Positions 26,260-36,043 are shown, counted from the first letter of the stretch. The stretch is 64,000 nt of DNA from Ruegeria arenilitoris (GCF_013032855.1 NZ_WQDA01000001.1:7501-71500); one strand, 5' to 3'. A program made the numbers and translations. The notes: generated by a model not told the origin, from the sequence alone.

Positions 26260-29200
26260 TTACTCGGCCGGAACCGCCGCTGCCTCGTGGCTCAGCGGGT
26301 AGCTGAGTTTGTTCAGCATTTCCTTCGGACAGACCTGCAGGAAGTTCGACAGCTCGACATCCCAGTGCTGCAGGATGTCGGCGGCCTTGCGGCTGCCGGT
26401 CTCCGCGGCGTGACGCTCGATCAGCGACTTCAGCTGGGTCTCCCAATGCTCGACCGTTACGGGGCAGGTCACCAGGGTTTCCATGTTCATCAGCAACTGC
26501 GCCTTGCCTTCGGGGTCGTACAGATAGGCCATACCACCCGTCATCCCCGCGCCAAAGTTCGCACCGATGTCACCCAGAATCACCGCAACGCCGCCGGTCA
26601 TGTACTCACACCCGTTCGAGCCGCAGCCCTCGACCACCACGGTGGCACCCGAATTGCGCACGGCAAAGCGTTCACCAGCACGGCCAGCCGCGAACAGGTA
26701 CCCGTCGGTCGCGCCGTACAGGACCGTGTTGCCGATGATCGTATTCCGGTCGGCCTGCAACGGGCTGACCTGCGGCGGACGCACGACGATGGTGCCGCCC
26801 GAAAGGCCCTTGCCCACATAGTCGTTGGCGTCACCCGACACTTCCAGTTTGAGCCCCGGCGCGGCGAAGGCGCCCAACGACTGGCCGGCCGAGCCTTGCA
26901 GTTTCACATGCAGGTGGTCCGGCTGGAACGTGTTGCGCATGCCAAAGTTCTGCACGATGTGGCTGGACACGCGGGTGCCCACCGTCCGGTGCGTGTTCTG
27001 CACGGCATAAGACAGCTGCATCTTCTCGCCATCCTTCAGGAACCGCGCAGCGTCGCGCACGATTTCAGAGTCCAGCGTATCAGGCACCGCGTTGCGGGGC
27101 TTGTCACGGTCATAGACGATGTTTTGCGCGCCATCGACGGTGATCAGCAGCGGATTCAGGTCCAGATCGTCCAGATGCGCCGACCCGCGGCTGACCTGCG
27201 CCAGCAGATCGGCCCGGCCGATGATTTCGTCGACCGACCGTGCGCCGAGGCTGGCCAGGATCTCGCGCACTTCCTGTGCGTAGAAGGTGATCAGGTTCAC
27301 CACCTTGTCGGCATTGCCGGTGAACTTGGCGCGCAGGCTCTCGTCCTGCGTACATACGCCCACCGGGCAGGTGTTTGACTGGCACTGGCGCACCATGATG
27401 CAACCCATCGCGATCAGGGCGGCGGTGCCGATGCCGTACTCCTCGGCCCCCATCATCGCCGCCATGACGATGTCGCGCCCGGTGCGCAAGCCGCCATCGG
27501 TCCGCAGGGTTACCCGGTCGCGCAGGTTGTTCATCGCCAGAACCTGATGCGCCTCGGTCAGGCCCATTTCCCACGGCAGGCCGGCATATTTAATGCTGGT
27601 CGCGGGGGATGCCCCGGTGCCGCCATTGTGGCCCGAGATCAGGATGATGTCGGCCTTGGCCTTGGCCACCCCGGCGGCGATCGTGCCCACGCCCGAGGAC
27701 GCCACCAGTTTCACCGTCACCTTGGCGCGCGGGTTGATCTGCTTGAGGTCATAGATCAGCTGCGCCAGATCCTCGATCGAGTAGATGTCGTGGTGCGGAG
27801 GCGGCGAGATCAGCGTCACGCCCTTGGTCGAGTGACGCAGGCGCGCGATCAGATCGGTGACCTTCATGCCGGGCAGCTGGCCGCCCTCGCCGGGCTTGGC
27901 ACCCTGGGCCACCTTGATTTCCAGCTCTTCGCACTGGTTGAGGTATTCGGCGGTCACGCCGAACCGGCCCGAGGCCACCTGCTTGATCTTGGCCGAGGGG
28001 TTGTCGCCATTCGGCTCGGGCACGAAATGTGCGGGATCTTCCCCACCTTCACCCGAGTCGGATTTCGCGCCGATCCGGTTCATCGCCACGTTCAGCGTCT
28101 TGTGCGCCTCGGGGCTGAGCGCGCCCAGCGACATGCCCGGGGTGACAAAGCGCTTGCGGATCGAGGTAATCGACTCGACCTCCTCGATTGGGATCGGCTT
28201 GCCCAACGGTTTGAAATCCATCAGGTCGCGCAGGTGGATCGGCGGGTTCGCCTGCATCTTGGCCGAATACTGTTTCCACAGCTCGTACGACGCGCGGTTG
28301 CAGGCCATCTGCATCATGTGCATCGAGGTCGCTTCCCAGGCATGGGTCTCACCCGATTTGCGGGCCTTGTAGAAACCACCGATAGGCAGAACGTCCAGGC
28401 CACTCTCCCAGCCTTTGGCGTGGATGTCTTCGGCCTTGGACTGAATGCCGGTGACGCCGATGCCGGAAATCCGGCTGGTCATGCCGGGGAAATACTCGGC
28501 CACCATGGCGCGGCTCAGGCCCACGGCTTCGAAATTCAGGCCGCCGCGATAGGACGAGATCACCGAGATGCCCATCTTGGCCATGATCTTCAGCAGGCCC
28601 TGGTCGATCGCCTCGCGGTAACGCGCGACGTTTTCAGTCAGGCTGCCTTCCAGCAACCCGCGTTCGATCCGGTCGGCCAACGAATCCTCGGCCAGATAGG
28701 CGTTCACCACGGTCGCGCCACAGCCGATCAGCACCGCGAAATAATGCGGGTCGATGCATTCCGCCGAGCGCACGTTGAGCGAGCAGAAGGTCCGCAGGCC
28801 CTGACGGATCAAGTGCGAATGCACCGCGCTGGTGGCCAGGATCATCGGCATCGCCACTTTGCCGGGGCCGGAATACTGGTCGGTCAGCACCAGGTGACCC
28901 GCGCCCGAACGCACGGCCTCCTCCGCCTCGGCGCGGATGCGGGCCAACGCGGCGCTCAGCGCGCCGTTGCCGGGTTCGAAGGTGCAGTCGATCTCGGCCA
29001 GCGGCGCATCGAAATTCGCCACCAGTTCTTCCCACTGGGCGTTGCCGACAAAGGGGCTTTCCAGCACCACGATCTCGGTCTGGCTGCTGTCCTCATCCAG
29101 CACGTTCTTGAGGTTGCCGAACCGCGTCTTCAGCGACATCACGCGGTATTCGCGCAGGCTGTCGATGGGCGGGTTGGTCACCTGACTGAAGTTCTGGCGG

Positions 29201-30792
29201 AAGAAATGGCTGAGCGGTCGGTACTGTTTGGACAGAACCGCCGAGGGCGTGTCGTCGCCCATCGAGGCGATCGCTTCTTTGCCATCCTCGGCCATCGGTG
29301 CGAGGATCTGCTCCAGTTCCTCGACCGTGTAGCCCGCCGCGATCTGGCGCTTGCGCAGTTCCTCACCGGTGAACAGCGGCTTTTCGGCGACCTTCGCCAG
29401 CTTTTCGTCCAGATCGTTGATCTTGCTGACCCATTCGCCGAACGGCAGGGCCGCGGCCAGCTTGTCCTTGATCTGCTTGTCGCGGTACAGCTTGCCCTTC
29501 TTCATGTCGACGGCCAGCATCTGGCCCGGACCCAGCGCGCCTTTTTCCTTAACGCTGGCCTCGTCGATCGGGACCATACCCGCCTCGGACCCGGCGATCA
29601 CCAGACCGTCGCCGGTGACTACATAGCGCATCGGGCGCAGGCCGTTGCGGTCCAGCCCGGCGCAGACCCAGCGGCCATCGGTCATGGCCAGCGCGGCGGG
29701 GCCGTCCCACGGCTCCATCACCGAGTTGCAGTAGGAATACATGTCGCGCCAGGACTGCGGCAGTTCCACCGCCTGTTTCGACCAGCTTTCCGGCACCAGC
29801 ATCGTCTTGGCCATCGGGGCCGAGCGGCCCGCGCGCACCAGAACCTCGAACACCGAATCCAGCGCCGCCGAATCCGACGATCCGCCCGCAATGATCGGCT
29901 TGATGTCTTCGGCATAGTCGCCAAAGGTCGCCGAGGCCATGCGGATCTCGTGGCTTTTCATCCAGTTGATGTTGCCCTTCAGCGTGTTGATCTCGCCATT
30001 GTGGGCCAGCATGCGGAACGGCTGCGCCAGCCACCATTGCGGGAAGGTGTTGGTGGAATAGCGCTGGTGATAGATCGCAAAGGCGGATTCGAAACGCTCG
30101 TCCATCAGGTCGGGGTAGAACACAGCGACCTGCTCGGCCAGCATCATGCCCTTGTAGATGATCGACCGGCAGCTGAGCGAGGCCAGGTACAGACCCGAAA
30201 TCCCCGCGGCGGCGGCGGCTTTCTCGATCCGGCGGCGGATGACGTACAGCTCGCGCTCGAACGTATCCTCGTCAACGCCCTTGGAATTCGAGATCAGGAT
30301 CTGCTCGATCTCGGGCCGGGTCGCGTTGGCCTTTTCACCCAAGCAGGTGACATCCACCGGCACGTGTCGCCAGCCATAGATGTAGTAACCCATCCGCAGA
30401 ACTTCGGTTTCCACGATGGTCCGGCAGCGCTCTTGCGCGCCGAAATCGGTGCGCGGCAGGAACACCTGCCCCACGGCGATCAGCTCGTCCATCTTGGGCT
30501 CGTGCCCGGTGCGGCGGATCTGGTCATAGAAAAAGGGGGCCGGGATCTGCACATGGATGCCCGCGCCGTCGCCGGTCTTGCCGTCGGCATCCACCGCGCC
30601 GCGATGCCAGATCGCCTTGAGCGCATCGATCCCGGCCTCGACCACCTTGCGGCTTTTCTTGCCGTCGACCGAAACCACCAGACCGACCCCGCACGAGGAA
30701 TGCTCTTCCTGCTCGGAATACAGGCCATTTTCGGCCATCCACTTGCGCTTGGCTTCCTCGGCCCGGACCCAATCGGCATCATATTTCGTCAT
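26260..30792 (-). CDS. gltB: Glutamate synthase (NADPH) large subunit
   Basis: 1510-residue GOGAT large subunit: glutamine plus 2-oxoglutarate gives two glutamates. Class II amidotransferase domain begins at the mature N-terminal Cys34 (HSSCGVGLV), so a 33-residue propeptide should be removed. A central domain and the FMN-binding synthase domain follow, with GSGGEDP-like SGEGGEDPAHF, ISGHNGGTGASP and the 3Fe-4S cysteines in CIMVRQCQSNTCPVG. The C-terminal GXGXG beta-helix has GANFGAGMTGG. Full length. Its start overlaps the GFA gene stop by four bases; gltD is upstream on the same strand. Confidence 0.98.
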   Translation of the reverse strand: MTKYDADWVRAEEAKRKWMAENGLYSEQEEHSSCGVGLVVSVDGKKSRKVVEAGIDALKAIWHRGAVDADGKTGDGAGIHVQIPAPFFYDQIRRTGHEPKMDELIAVGQVFLPRTDFGAQERCRTIVETEVLRMGYYIYGWRHVPVDVTCLGEKANATRPEIEQILISNSKGVDEDTFERELYVIRRRIEKAAAAAGISGLYLASLSCRSIIYKGMMLAEQVAVFYPDLMDERFESAFAIYHQRYSTNTFPQWWLAQPFRMLAHNGEINTLKGNINWMKSHEIRMASATFGDYAEDIKPIIAGGSSDSAALDSVFEVLVRAGRSAPMAKTMLVPESWSKQAVELPQSWRDMYSYCNSVMEPWDGPAALAMTDGRWVCAGLDRNGLRPMRYVVTGDGLVIAGSEAGMVPIDEASVKEKGALGPGQMLAVDMKKGKLYRDKQIKDKLAAALPFGEWVSKINDLDEKLAKVAEKPLFTGEELRKRQIAAGYTVEELEQILAPMAEDGKEAIASMGDDTPSAVLSKQYRPLSHFFRQNFSQVTNPPIDSLREYRVMSLKTRFGNLKNVLDEDSSQTEIVVLESPFVGNAQWEELVANFDAPLAEIDCTFEPGNGALSAALARIRAEAEEAVRSGAGHLVLTDQYSGPGKVAMPMILATSAVHSHLIRQGLRTFCSLNVRSAECIDPHYFAVLIGCGATVVNAYLAEDSLADRIERGLLEGSLTENVARYREAIDQGLLKIMAKMGISVISSYRGGLNFEAVGLSRAMVAEYFPGMTSRISGIGVTGIQSKAEDIHAKGWESGLDVLPIGGFYKARKSGETHAWEATSMHMMQMACNRASYELWKQYSAKMQANPPIHLRDLMDFKPLGKPIPIEEVESITSIRKRFVTPGMSLGALSPEAHKTLNVAMNRIGAKSDSGEGGEDPAHFVPEPNGDNPSAKIKQVASGRFGVTAEYLNQCEELEIKVAQGAKPGEGGQLPGMKVTDLIARLRHSTKGVTLISPPPHHDIYSIEDLAQLIYDLKQINPRAKVTVKLVASSGVGTIAAGVAKAKADIILISGHNGGTGASPATSIKYAGLPWEMGLTEAHQVLAMNNLRDRVTLRTDGGLRTGRDIVMAAMMGAEEYGIGTAALIAMGCIMVRQCQSNTCPVGVCTQDESLRAKFTGNADKVVNLITFYAQEVREILASLGARSVDEIIGRADLLAQVSRGSAHLDDLDLNPLLITVDGAQNIVYDRDKPRNAVPDTLDSEIVRDAARFLKDGEKMQLSYAVQNTHRTVGTRVSSHIVQNFGMRNTFQPDHLHVKLQGSAGQSLGAFAAPGLKLEVSGDANDYVGKGLSGGTIVVRPPQVSPLQADRNTIIGNTVLYGATDGYLFAAGRAGERFAVRNSGATVVVEGCGSNGCEYMTGGVAVILGDIGANFGAGMTGGMAYLYDPEGKAQLLMNMETLVTCPVTVEHWETQLKSLIERHAAETGSRKAADILQHWDVELSNFLQVCPKEMLNKLSYPLSHEAAAVPAE

Positions 30793-31226
30793 TGGCTGTC
30801 TCCTTCTTCCGACGGGGCGTACATGGCCATGACCTCGGCTTCGGTCATCTGGCGGCGCTCACCTGCGAACGCGTAACCCTCGGGCTTCTTGTCGATGTAA
30901 AGTTCAAGTTTCAGCGTGTTGCCGGCCGCGTTGTCGAACAGGCCGGCCGCGATCTGTGTCTGGCCGTGCATCTCGCCCGGCAGGGTGATCCGGTACCACA
31001 GGGCCGATCCGCATTCTTCGCAGAAGGCGCGTTCGGCCCAGTCCGACGATGTGAAGGTCTTGACCGGCCCCAGCGCCGCATAGCCCGGCTGGGCCGGAAA
31101 GGTGACCAGCGCGCTGCTGGTCCAGCGGCGGCACATGTCGCAATGGCAGGCGCCCAGCGCGTCGCGGGCAGGGGTCGCGGTTACGGTGACCGCACCGCAC
31201 ATGCATTGGCCTTGCAATTCGGGCAT
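30789..31226 (-). CDS. GFA family zinc-binding protein between gltD and gltB
   Basis: 145-residue protein of the glutathione-dependent formaldehyde-activating (GFA/CENP-V) family. Zinc-binding cysteines are in CMCGAV, CHCDMC and CEECGSALW. Family members bind zinc, and most have unproven enzymatic roles. An AGGAGGGA precedes the ATG at 31226. It sits 29 bases after gltD and overlaps the gltB start by four bases, so it is embedded in the glutamate synthase operon. Whether it serves the enzyme or only shares its expression is unknown. Confidence 0.85.
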   Translation of the reverse strand: MPELQGQCMCGAVTVTATPARDALGACHCDMCRRWTSSALVTFPAQPGYAALGPVKTFTSSDWAERAFCEECGSALWYRITLPGEMHGQTQIAAGLFDNAAGNTLKLELYIDKKPEGYAFAGERRQMTEAEVMAMYAPSEEGDSQ

Positions 31227-31255
31227 CCTGTCCCTCCTGTCGCTGGGCTGCGGGA

Positions 31256-32689
31256 TCACTCGGCCGCAAGCGCGGCCTTGCCGTTGAACCGGTCGATGAT
31301 GGCCTGGGCGCAGTCACGGCCGTCGCGGATCGCCCAGACCACCAGCGAGGCACCGCGCACGATGTCACCGATTGCATAGACGCCGTCCATCTCGGTCTCG
31401 CCGGTTTCGAACGCGGCCTTGATGGTGCCCCAGCGGGTCACGGGCAGGTCGGGCTGGCCGAACAGGGTGGGCAGGTCCTCGGGCTCGAAGCCCAGCGCTT
31501 TGATGACCAGATCGGCCTCTTCGACGTAATCTGCGCCTTCAATCACTTCGGGGGCCTGGCGGCCGGTGGCATCGGGCTGGCCCAGGCGCATCTTCTGCAC
31601 CATCACGCCGGTGACCCGCTCATCGCCGACAAACCCCTTGGGCGCGCTGAGCCATTCAAAGATCACGCCCTCTTCCTCGGCGTTCTGTGTTTCGCGCTGC
31701 GAGCCAGGCATGTTCGCCCGGTCGCGGCGATACAGGCATTTGACCGAGGTCGCGCCCTGGCGGATCGAGGTGCGGACGCAATCCATCGCCGTATCACCGC
31801 CACCGATCACGACCACCTTCTTGCCCTTGGCGTTCAGGCGGCCATCGTCAAACTCGGGAACCTCGTCACCAAAGCTTTTGCGGTTCGAGGCAGTCAGGAA
31901 ATCGATCGCCTTTTCGATACCGGGCAGGCCACTGCCGGGCATGGACAGATCCCGCGACTTGTAGACGCCCGTCGCAATGATCACGGCGTCATGTTTGGCG
32001 CGGATATCGGCGAACTTGGCAGCGTCGACGTCACAGTTCAGTTCAAAAGTGACGCCGCCCTCGGCCAGCAGGTCGTTGCGGCGTTGAACCACGTCCTTTT
32101 CCAGCTTGAAGCCCGGAATGCCGTACATCAGCAGGCCGCCCGCGCGGTCATAGCGGTCATAGACCGTGACCTGGATCCCGGCCCGGCGCAGCATGTCCGC
32201 CGCCGCCAGACCACCGGGTCCGCCCCCGATGATGCCGACGCTTTCGGGGCGTTCGGCGGTTGGAGCGACAGGTTTGACCCAGCCTTCCTCCCACGCGGTG
32301 TCGGTGATGTATTTCTCGACCGCACCGATGGTGACAGTGCCATGGCCCGATTGCTCGATCACGCAGTTGCCTTCGCACAGTCGGTCCTGCGGGCATATAC
32401 GTCCGCAGATCTCGGGGAAGGTATTGGTGGCCTGGCTGGTCTGATAGGCTTCTTCAAGCCGTCCGGTGGCGGTCAGGCGCAGCCAGTCCGGGATATTGTT
32501 GTGCAGCGGGCAGTGCGACTGACAATACGGCACACCGCATTGGCTGCAACGGCTGGCCTGCTCGGCGGCTTTTTCGGCGGCGTATTCGGCATAGATTTCA
32601 TGAAAGTCCGCTCTGCGATCGGTTGCGGCGCGCTTTTCAGGCATGTCACGATCGATCTGCACAAATTTCAGCATCGGTTGCTTGGCCAC
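31256..32689 (-). CDS. gltD: Glutamate synthase small subunit
   Basis: 477-residue beta subunit passing NADPH electrons to GltB. N-terminal cluster-binding cysteines are in CSQCGVPYCQSHCP and CGRICPQDRLCEGNC. The FAD-binding GIIGGGPGGLAAAD and NADPH-binding VVIGGGDTAMDC motifs follow, and the C-terminal GDIVRGASLVVWAI closes the FAD site. The GTG at 32689 is chosen: GGAG lies seven bases upstream, the length matches the family, and a good promoter is placed just upstream. First gene of gltD-GFA-gltB. Confidence 0.97.
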   Translation of the reverse strand: MAKQPMLKFVQIDRDMPEKRAATDRRADFHEIYAEYAAEKAAEQASRCSQCGVPYCQSHCPLHNNIPDWLRLTATGRLEEAYQTSQATNTFPEICGRICPQDRLCEGNCVIEQSGHGTVTIGAVEKYITDTAWEEGWVKPVAPTAERPESVGIIGGGPGGLAAADMLRRAGIQVTVYDRYDRAGGLLMYGIPGFKLEKDVVQRRNDLLAEGGVTFELNCDVDAAKFADIRAKHDAVIIATGVYKSRDLSMPGSGLPGIEKAIDFLTASNRKSFGDEVPEFDDGRLNAKGKKVVVIGGGDTAMDCVRTSIRQGATSVKCLYRRDRANMPGSQRETQNAEEEGVIFEWLSAPKGFVGDERVTGVMVQKMRLGQPDATGRQAPEVIEGADYVEEADLVIKALGFEPEDLPTLFGQPDLPVTRWGTIKAAFETGETEMDGVYAIGDIVRGASLVVWAIRDGRDCAQAIIDRFNGKAALAAE

Positions 32690-32726
32690 GGTCAGACTCC
32701 ATGAATTGGCTTGGTCGGATTTCTTT

Positions 32727-32755
32727 ATTCGAAGCCAATTCGGATGAAAAGTCAA
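32727..32755 (-). promoter_or_regulatory. Probable sigma-70 promoter of the glt operon
   Basis: Minus strand: TTGACT (32755-32750), 17-base spacer, TCGAAT (32732-32727), placing a start about 30 bases before the gltD GTG. The -35 box matches five of six consensus bases and the -10 four of six. Confidence 0.55.
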
Positions 32756-32917
32756 TTGTGCTGACCTAAATTGGAAAAAATCGGAAAGATCGATCTCTTT
32801 GGGCGACTTTCTGTTCATTTTTAGGACCACTTCGGACCTAAATCCTGACTTTCCTTTTGCTGATCGCGCTTATACGCCTTGAATGCAAAGAACACGGGCG
32901 CAAACACGGGCGGGCAG

Positions 32918-33721
32918 ATGAGTCTTTTTCAGCTGATTCTGGTGGCGATCATCCAGGGGATCACCGAGTTTCTGCCGATTTCGTCATCAGGCCACCTGAT
33001 CCTGCTGCCAAGCCTCACCGGAATGGAAGACCAGGGCCTCGCCATCGACGTCGCGGTGCATGTGGGCACATTGGGCGCGGTGGTTCTGTATTTCTGGAGC
33101 GACGTGAAACTGGCCCTTGCGGGCCTGCCACGTGCTTTGCGCGGGCGCATCGACACCCCACAGTCCCGAATGGCCCTGGCGTTGATCGTAGCCACCATCC
33201 CGACCGTCATCGTTGGTGCCATCCTGCACCTGACCGGCCTCAGCAGTGCGATGCGGTCCGTGGCGGTGATCGGGTGGACGATGTTGGGTTTCGGACTGCT
33301 GCTGTATTGGATGGACCAAAAAGGCCCCCAGACCAAAGAGGCCGGCGACTGGGGGCTGCGTGACGCGGTTATTTTGGGTCTGTGGCAGGTCCTGGCGCTG
33401 ATTCCCGGCACCTCGCGGTCGGGGATCTGCATCACCGGCGCGCGGTACTTGGGGTATACCCGCGAGGACGGCGCGCGCATCGCGATGCTGATGTCGATCC
33501 CTACAATCATCGCCTCGGGCGCGCTGCTGTCGCTGGACGTGATCGGGCAGGCCAACGCTCAGCTGGCCAAGGACAGCGCCATTGCAGCCGTGTTCGCCTT
33601 TGTTTCGGCCCTGTTGGCGCTGAACCTGATGATGCGTCTGCTGCGTAGCGTCAGCTTCACGCCATATGTGATCTATCGCGTGATCCTGGGTACGATCCTG
33701 CTGATTGTCGCTTACAGCTGA
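32918..33721 (+). CDS. uppP: Undecaprenyl-diphosphatase
   Basis: 267-residue BacA/UppP membrane enzyme recycling undecaprenyl pyrophosphate for cell-wall synthesis; overexpression in other bacteria gives bacitracin resistance. Both active-site motifs are present: EFLPISSSGH near residues 17-26 and PGTSRSG near 165-171, within about eight hydrophobic segments. The ATG at 32918 gives the standard length; an upstream TTG at 32879 would add 13 residues without homology. It is divergent from gltD and ends immediately before the convergent SDR stop. Confidence 0.95.
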   Translation: MSLFQLILVAIIQGITEFLPISSSGHLILLPSLTGMEDQGLAIDVAVHVGTLGAVVLYFWSDVKLALAGLPRALRGRIDTPQSRMALALIVATIPTVIVGAILHLTGLSSAMRSVAVIGWTMLGFGLLLYWMDQKGPQTKEAGDWGLRDAVILGLWQVLALIPGTSRSGICITGARYLGYTREDGARIAMLMSIPTIIASGALLSLDVIGQANAQLAKDSAIAAVFAFVSALLALNLMMRLLRSVSFTPYVIYRVILGTILLIVAYS

Positions 33722-34705
33722 TCAGATGCGCAGGTTCCGGGCCGAGTTCTGGATGTCGTCGTACTGACCCGACGGGCGGAATTTCCACAGGTATTCCGGC
33801 AGAACCGATTCCAGCGAAGCAGGCTCGATCCCCAGATCGGCAAAACCCTTCGCTCCTTCGGAAACCACATTGTCACGGCGCAGGTTCTTCAACTGGTCGC
33901 GGGTCAGGATGTTGTTCGGAAACAGCTGGAAGCTGATGAATTTCAGCATGTCCAGAACCCCGGCCATGATCCGCCCAACCCAGAACGGCAGACCGATGAT
34001 GATGCGGCGGCGGTGGATCACCTCGAGCATCTGCTGCATCAGCTCGCGGAAGGTCTTGGCCTCTGGCCCACCCAATTCGTAGACGCCCGGTGCGGCCTGA
34101 CCCAACACGCCCTTGACTGCGGCCTGCGCCACATCATCCACAAACACCGGCTGGAACCGGGTGTCGGCACCAAAGATCGGAAGGAAGGGCGAGATGCGGG
34201 TCATGCCGGCGAAACGGTTGAAGAACTGATCTTCGGTCCCGAAGATCACCGAGGGCCTCAGGATCACGGCACCGGGCATATGGGTCAGCACAGCAGCCTC
34301 ACCTGCGGCCTTGGTGCAGGCGTATTCGCTGTCGGAATTCGCGTCAGCACCGATGGCCGAAATGTGGACCATACGGGAAATGCCTTGCTCGGCCGCCAGA
34401 CGGGCGATGCGGCCCGCGCCTTCGGCTTGCACGGCGCCAAATCCATTCTTGCCCAGTTCGTTCAGAACGCCCACGCAGTTGACGACCGCATCGGCGCCAT
34501 GCATCGCACTGGCCACCGAGGCATCGTCGCGGATATTGCACAGAATGGGCTCGACCTGGCCCACGACGCCATAGGTCTTGACGAAGATTGCCTCGTTCGG
34601 ACGGCGGACCGCCACCCGTACACGCCACCCTTCGTTCGCCATGCATCGCGCGATATAGCGGCCGACGAATCCCGATCCACCGTAAATCGTGACCAGTTTG
34701 GACAT
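33722..34705 (-). CDS. Complex I NDUFA9-like subunit family protein (atypical SDR)
   Basis: 327-residue atypical SDR. The NAD(P)-binding YGGSGFVGRYIAR (residues 8-20) is followed by VNCVGVL and HISAIGAD, where the canonical Tyr-Lys pair is replaced. A C-terminal part with IGLPFWVGRIMAGVLD is probably membrane-associated. Relatives are annotated as complex I NDUFA9-family proteins; a role in respiratory complex assembly or quinone synthesis is inferred from that similarity only. AGGAG precedes the ATG at 34705; the open frame upstream lacks homology. Confidence 0.85.
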   Translation of the reverse strand: MSKLVTIYGGSGFVGRYIARCMANEGWRVRVAVRRPNEAIFVKTYGVVGQVEPILCNIRDDASVASAMHGADAVVNCVGVLNELGKNGFGAVQAEGAGRIARLAAEQGISRMVHISAIGADANSDSEYACTKAAGEAAVLTHMPGAVILRPSVIFGTEDQFFNRFAGMTRISPFLPIFGADTRFQPVFVDDVAQAAVKGVLGQAAPGVYELGGPEAKTFRELMQQMLEVIHRRRIIIGLPFWVGRIMAGVLDMLKFISFQLFPNNILTRDQLKNLRRDNVVSEGAKGFADLGIEPASLESVLPEYLWKFRPSGQYDDIQNSARNLRI

Positions 34706-34871
34706 GGTTGGGCTCCTGCTGTGTAGGTCTTGTTCCGATCTACCGCTCCAAAGCCCGGCAAACAAGGCGCAATAACGCCGCGCATAAGGCAAAAAACACT
34801 GCCGGAACCGACGGGATCGCGCCGCGAGGAGGTGACCGAAAAAAAACTTTCGATAATCCGTTCGAATCCTG

Positions 34872-34899
34872 TTGACGCCCTCGGCGAGTAGGCTTAAAC
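34872..34899 (+). promoter_or_regulatory. Possible promoter of tRNA-Leu
   Basis: TTGACG, 16-base spacer, TTAAAC, ending 17 bases before the mature tRNA 5' end. The -35 is good; the -10 is weak (three of six). Confidence 0.4.
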
Positions 34900-34916
34900 G
34901 CCCCTCCACGACACCT

Positions 34917-35003
34917 GCCCAGGTGGCGGAATTGGTAGACGCGCTAGCTTCAGGTGCTAGTGTCCGTATGGACGTGGAGGTTCGAGTCCTCTCCTGGGCA
35001 CCA
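34917..35003 (+). tRNA. tRNA-Leu (anticodon CAG)
   Basis: 87-base class II tRNA with encoded CCA. Acceptor stem GCCCAGG / CCTGGGC closes at 34917-34923 and 34993-34999. The D arm contains GGTAGAC. The anticodon stem CTAGC / GCTAG encloses TTCAGGT, so the anticodon is CAG (34951-34953), reading CUG. A long variable arm (TGTCCGTATGGACG) and a T arm with GGTTCGAGTCC complete it. CUG is the dominant Leu codon in this GC-rich genome, so this is a major tRNA. It stands alone between two minus-strand genes. Confidence 0.97.
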
Positions 35004-35059
35004 TATCCCCGAAAAGATATAAAGACCGCGCAAACCACCCTCGAACGGGTGGTCGGCTC

Positions 35060-36043
35060 TCATTCCGTCTTCTGCAATTCCTCCATCTCGCGGCGACGGA
35101 TCTTTGCCTGAGACCGCACCCGCTTGATGAATTGCTGGGGAAGGTCCGGTCCGCGCAGCGCCGCGTAGGCCTCGCTGGTCGGGTCGCCGATCAGGTCGGC
35201 GTATTTGACCCATGTGCAGAAGGCGAAGACATCGCGCAGGCTCACATGCTCACGGGTGTTGCTGTCCCGGGCCTGTGCCGGAAGCTTGATCGACCTGAAA
35301 TAGGCCTTTTCGATAGCCGGCCATTGCGGATCGGGAACGAACTCGGGCGCGTCATCGGTTTCCGGAAATTTGAATGCCGGATACTTCTGCCCGTATTCCG
35401 AACATCCGTGCGAGATCTTGCTGCTGATTCCTTCAATCCCATGCTTGGCCTGAAGATCGCGGAACGCCTGCAGGCAGGCTCGCACGTCATCAACGGTGTC
35501 GCAATAGATATAGGCCTTGTACGGAAATTTGATCCCGTCGCGCAGCTCGATCATGCATTTGCGGGCGTTGTCATTGGGTAGATCCAGCTTAAGCAGCAGG
35601 GCATAGGTCTGGAACATTGCACGCAGGTCATGCGGCAAAATCTGCACCTTGTAGCAGTCATTGCAAAGAGCCGGGATGGCGCCGGTCTCTTTGAAGAAGT
35701 CCAGAAAAACTCCGCAATAGGCGTTCTGCCCGCGTACCTTGATAACGCGCCCGGAAAAGACCTGCCCGATCGGCACCGCTTGCGAAACTCCGCGGCTTCG
35801 CAATGCAGCCAACCATGCGCGGTACTGTTTGACCATGTGCTCGGGCTCAAATAGATCCGCCTGCCAATCGGCGCCCAGCGAGGTAACGATGTCCGCTTGT
35901 GCGGCAGAAAATCGCCCGGCCGAACCCGGAGCCTTGGGCGCATGTTCCAGCCGTGTGACCAGCTGACGAATCGAATTGAGATCACCTGGCTTCATCACCA
36001 GCCAATTCTCAAGTTCGGAAATTTTCGAGGTGGGGGGCACCAT
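35060..36043 (-). CDS. Unrecognised Cys-rich protein downstream of the cox operon
   Basis: 327-residue soluble protein I do not recognise. No signal peptide or membrane segment. It has several Cys spread over the chain: a CxxC in ALCNDCYKV, plus AYCGVF, KCMIE, YIYCDTVDD, HGCSEYG and FCTWVKY. This could suggest metal or thiol chemistry, but no known motif is complete. An AGGAG seven bases before the ATG at 36043 fixes the start. It begins 88 bases after coxG on the same strand, so it may be read from the cox transcript. The C-terminus is basic (KRVRSQAKIRRREMEE), possibly nucleic-acid or membrane contacting. Confidence 0.8.
   Translation of the reverse strand: MVPPTSKISELENWLVMKPGDLNSIRQLVTRLEHAPKAPGSAGRFSAAQADIVTSLGADWQADLFEPEHMVKQYRAWLAALRSRGVSQAVPIGQVFSGRVIKVRGQNAYCGVFLDFFKETGAIPALCNDCYKVQILPHDLRAMFQTYALLLKLDLPNDNARKCMIELRDGIKFPYKAYIYCDTVDDVRACLQAFRDLQAKHGIEGISSKISHGCSEYGQKYPAFKFPETDDAPEFVPDPQWPAIEKAYFRSIKLPAQARDSNTREHVSLRDVFAFCTWVKYADLIGDPTSEAYAALRGPDLPQQFIKRVRSQAKIRRREMEELQKTE

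Noticed and set aside
27547..30876. Very long open frame (over 1100 codons) on the plus strand opposite gltB
   Set aside because: It is the antisense of gltB, with His/Gln/Arg-rich composition and no recognisable domain; such mirror frames are normal in GC-rich codon usage.
34872..35111. Short plus-strand frame covering the tRNA gene
   Set aside because: It runs straight through tRNA-Leu; the tRNA fold explains the sequence.
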